Positions 5,733-8,313 of a stretch of 8,313 bases of DNA are shown here, one piece after another; the first letter of the stretch is position 1, and each line of letters starts with the position of its first letter. The stretch spans positions 1-8,313 of the forward strand of contig DATILI010000116.1 in NCBI GenBank assembly GCA_035476635.1, given 5' to 3'. Both the position numbers and the translations under genes were made by a program. This stretch comes from DATILI01 sp035476635. Its GTDB lineage: Bacteria; Pseudomonadota; Gammaproteobacteria; Burkholderiales; Burkholderiaceae_C. Below the pieces are notes generated by a model. It was given only the letters and a program-made list of their open reading frames with translations, was not told where the DNA came from and ran no database searches.

Positions 5733-8313
5733 GGGACCCTTCGCCCGCGCCTTGCGCGACCAGGGTGCCCGGCGCTTGGGCTGGCGGCTCGGCGGGGGAG
5801 TCCCGCCGCACGCGGAACCAGGCAGCGTACAGCGCCGGCAAGAAGACAAGCGTGAGGGCTGTGGCCACCACCAGGCCGCCCATGATCGAGATGGCCATCG
5901 GTCCCCAGAAGACGCTGCGCGTGAGCGGGATCATGGCCAGCACCGCCGCCGCGGCCGTCAGCACCACGGGGCGCGAGCGCCGCACCGTGGCGTCGACAAT
6001 GGCGGTCCAGGGCGCGGCGCCGCGCGCGATGTCCTGGTCGATCTGGTCGACCAGGATGATGGAGTTGCGCATGATCATGCCGCCCAGTGCAATCACGCCC
6101 AGGAGTGCGACGAAGCCGAACGGCGCCTGGAACAGCAAGAGCGCCGGCACCACGCCGATCAACGCCAGCGGTGCCGTCATGAACACCATGAACAGCCGCG
6201 AAAAGCTCTGCAGCTGGATCATCAGCAGGGTGAGCATCACGGCAAACATCGCTGGGAACACCGCGAAGAGCGCCTCGTTGGCCTTGTCACTCTCCTCAAT
6301 CGCGCCGCCTTCCTCGATGCGGTAGCCCGCGGGCAGACTGTCGATGATGGGCTGCAGCGAAGGCCGGATCTGGGCGGTGGCATAGGGCCCCTGCACGCCG
6401 TCGACCACGTCACTGCGCACGGTGAGTGCCGTGTCGCGGTTGCGCCGCCACAGCACCGGCTCTTCGAAGCCCGGCTCCACGCGGGCCAGCTGCGACAGCG
6501 GCACGGTCACTCCGCTGCGCGTGAACACCTGCAGGTCGCCCAACTGGCCGATGCTCTTGCGCTCCTCGGGCGTGGCCCGCACGACCACGTCCACCAGTTC
6601 CTCGCCGCGGCGGATCTGCGTTACCGGGGCACCGTCCAGCGCTGTCTGCACCAGGCCCTGGATGTCGGCGCTGGACAGGCCCAGCAGGCGTGCCTTGTCC
6701 TGATTGACATGGACCTGCACGGAGCGGACCTGCTCGTTCCAGTCCAGTTGCGTGTCGCGCACCAGCGCGCTCTGGCGCACCGCGTCGCGCACCCTGTAGG
6801 CAATCTCCCGCACCTGCGCCTTGTCGGGGCCCATGACGCGGAACTGGACCGCAAAGCCCACCGGCGGGCCGAACTCCAGACGCGTGACGCGGGCCCGGGC
6901 GTCGGGCAGAACCTCATCCTTGGCGAACAGCTCCATAAGTCGAGCGCGCACGCGTTCGCGCTGTTCAATCCCCGCCGTCTTGACGACGAACTGCGCAAAA
7001 CCCGGGTTGGGCAATTCCGGCAGGATCGACAGATAAAAGATCGGCGAGCCGGCCCCGGTGTAGGCGGTGAAGAACTCGATGTCCGGGTCCTTCGCCAGCT
7101 GCGCTTCGAGCCGTTTGACTTGGGCGGAGGTGGCGGCGAACGACGCCCCTTCGCGCAGTCGCAGCTCCACCAGCAGTTCCGGCCGCGATGCGGTGGGAAA
7201 GAATTGCTGCTGCACCGTCAGCATGCCGGCGCCGGCGATGGCGAAGACCAGCACCGTGATGCCCAGCACCCAGGCCCGGTACTGCACCGCCCAGTCGACG
7301 ACACCCCGCAGCCGGTGGTAGACGGGCCGGTCGTAGACGTCATGGTGCGCGCCGGCCGCCTGCTTCTTCGGCAGCAGCAGCACGCCCAGGTACGGCGTGA
7401 AGATCACGGCTACCAGCCACGACAGGATGAGTGCTACCCCGACGACCCAGAAAATGCCGCCCGCGTACTGGCCGGCGATGGACTTCGCGAAACCCACCGG
7501 CATGAAGCCGGCGGCCGTGATCAGCGTGCCGGTCAGCATCGGAAACGCCGTCGAGGTATAGGCATAGCTGGCCGCGCGCAGCCGGTCCCAGCCTTCCTCC
7601 AGCTTCACCACCATCGTTTCCACGACAATGATGGCGTCGTCCACCAGCAGGCCCAGCGCGATGATCAGCGCGCCCAGCGAGATGCGGTCCAGGTTCCAGC
7701 CCGCGGCGTACATGACCGCTGCCACCAGCCCGAGCACCAGCGGCACCGAAGCAGCCACCACGATGCCGGTGCGCCAACCAAGAAACAGAAAGGACACGGC
7801 CAGCACGATGGCCAGCGCCTCCAGGAACACGCGCTCGAACTCCCACACCGATTCCGCCACCACGCGCGGCTGGTCGGCGTATTGCTGGATCTCGACACCC
7901 ACCGGCAGTTCCTGCCGCAACTGCGCCAGCCGTTTATCGAGCGCCCGCCCGAAGTCCAGCACGTTGCCGTTGGCCTGCATGGTCACGCCGATGGCCAGCA
8001 CGGGCACGCCGTTGTGGCGGATGGTCATGCTCGGTGGGTCCTCGTAGCCGGCGCGCACGGTGGCAATGTCCGCCAGGCGAAGCAGTTGGCCGCCCACTTC
8101 CAGCGTCGCGTTGGCCACGTCCGCGGCGCTGCGCAGGCCGCCGTCCACGCGCACCTGCACGCGGTCGTGCGTGGCGTCGGCCGAACCGGCCGGCGCCACC
8201 AGGTTCTGGCGCGCCAATGCGTCGAAGACCGTTGACGGCGCGAGGCCGAGCGCGGCCAGTCGCCGCGTGGAAATTTCCACGTATACGCGTTCGGCCTGCT
8301 TGCCCAGCACGTC
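5725..8313 (-). CDS. RND family efflux transporter permease, 5' truncated by window
   Basis: The last roughly 862 residues of an inner-membrane RND transporter of the AcrB/MexB type; by comparison with AcrB about 180 N-terminal residues (TM1 and the start of the porter domain) lie beyond the right edge. It would use the proton gradient to export drugs, solvents or similar compounds in a tripartite pump. Visible parts are the remaining porter and docking domains, a TM cluster including GLLVDDAIIVVE, whose two Asp (codons 7639-7641 and 7636-7638) match the proton-relay D407/D408 of AcrB, the second periplasmic loop, and the C-terminal TM cluster ending in FLPALYAAWF. The TM10 relay Lys of AcrB is Arg here (codon 6067-6069, in GGMIMRNSII), while the later RSRPVVLT block keeps the conserved Arg and Thr. 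The charged-pair pattern fits drug-type rather than clear metal-type pumps, but substrate is unproven. The stop codon overlaps the TetR start. The GTG at 8310 is an internal codon, not the gene start. Confidence 0.95.
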   Translation of the reverse strand, partial: DVLGKQAERVYVEISTRRLAALGLAPSTVFDALARQNLVAPAGSADATHDRVQVRVDGGLRSAADVANATLEVGGQLLRLADIATVRAGYEDPPSMTIRHNGVPVLAIGVTMQANGNVLDFGRALDKRLAQLRQELPVGVEIQQYADQPRVVAESVWEFERVFLEALAIVLAVSFLFLGWRTGIVVAASVPLVLGLVAAVMYAAGWNLDRISLGALIIALGLLVDDAIIVVETMVVKLEEGWDRLRAASYAYTSTAFPMLTGTLITAAGFMPVGFAKSIAGQYAGGIFWVVGVALILSWLVAVIFTPYLGVLLLPKKQAAGAHHDVYDRPVYHRLRGVVDWAVQYRAWVLGITVLVFAIAGAGMLTVQQQFFPTASRPELLVELRLREGASFAATSAQVKRLEAQLAKDPDIEFFTAYTGAGSPIFYLSILPELPNPGFAQFVVKTAGIEQRERVRARLMELFAKDEVLPDARARVTRLEFGPPVGFAVQFRVMGPDKAQVREIAYRVRDAVRQSALVRDTQLDWNEQVRSVQVHVNQDKARLLGLSSADIQGLVQTALDGAPVTQIRRGEELVDVVVRATPEERKSIGQLGDLQVFTRSGVTVPLSQLARVEPGFEEPVLWRRNRDTALTVRSDVVDGVQGPYATAQIRPSLQPIIDSLPAGYRIEEGGAIEESDKANEALFAVFPAMFAVMLTLLMIQLQSFSRLFMVFMTAPLALIGVVPALLLFQAPFGFVALLGVIALGGMIMRNSIILVDQIDQDIARGAAPWTAIVDATVRRSRPVVLTAAAAVLAMIPLTRSVFWGPMAISIMGGLVVATALTLVFLPALYAAWFRVRRDSPAEPPAQAPGTLVAQGAGEGSHA

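Noticed and set aside
5733..5849. N-terminal extension of the TetR protein to 264 residues
   Set aside because: The extra 39 residues are Pro/Arg/Ser-rich and out of frame over the transporter C-terminus; the ATG at 5732 has a ribosome binding site and gives a normal TetR length.
5587..8235. An 882-residue open frame on the plus strand, antisense to the transporter and TetR genes
   Set aside because: It is rich in His, Gln, Arg and Asp with no recognisable domain, and lies opposite clearly conserved RND and TetR coding sequence. This is the usual antisense shadow in GC-rich DNA.

Overview
The window is GC-rich chromosomal-type DNA. Its gene families (RND efflux pump, TetR and MarR regulators, SDR oxidoreductase, tannase-family lipoprotein) suggest a soil or water betaproteobacterium, probably Burkholderiales. 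That placement is an inference from protein style and composition; no rRNA or other marker is present. Six protein-coding genes fill almost the whole window. I see no RNA genes, insertion sequences, CRISPR arrays or phage genes.

Left block (5-4141): two minus-strand genes form a tight operon transcribed from about 3408 down to 5. The first encodes a tannase/feruloyl esterase-family lipoprotein with the MHETase-type cysteine and catalytic layout. The second, 11 bases downstream, encodes a type-B carboxylesterase that is also a probable lipoprotein. A MarR-family regulator is divergent on the plus strand (3671-4141). The 262-base control region between the tannase and MarR starts (3409-3670) holds a GC-rich hairpin touching the tannase ribosome binding site, two separate inverted repeats that look like operators, a possible promoter and a possible short leader ORF. 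The simplest reading is a MarR-controlled cassette that hydrolyses exported or extracellular aromatic or plant-derived esters at the cell envelope.

Right block (4202-8313): three minus-strand genes run head to tail. They are a 3'-complete but 5'-truncated RND efflux transporter that enters from the right edge, a TetR regulator whose start codon overlaps the transporter stop, and a classical SDR oxidoreductase 25 bases further on. Genes for the membrane fusion protein and any outer-membrane channel would be expected beyond 8313. This block converges on the MarR gene with a 60-base gap and is probably functionally separate from the esterase cassette.

Most of the window is ordinary accessory metabolism and efflux. 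The part most worth following up is the esterase pair with its divergent MarR and structured control region. A previously undescribed system is not proven here.
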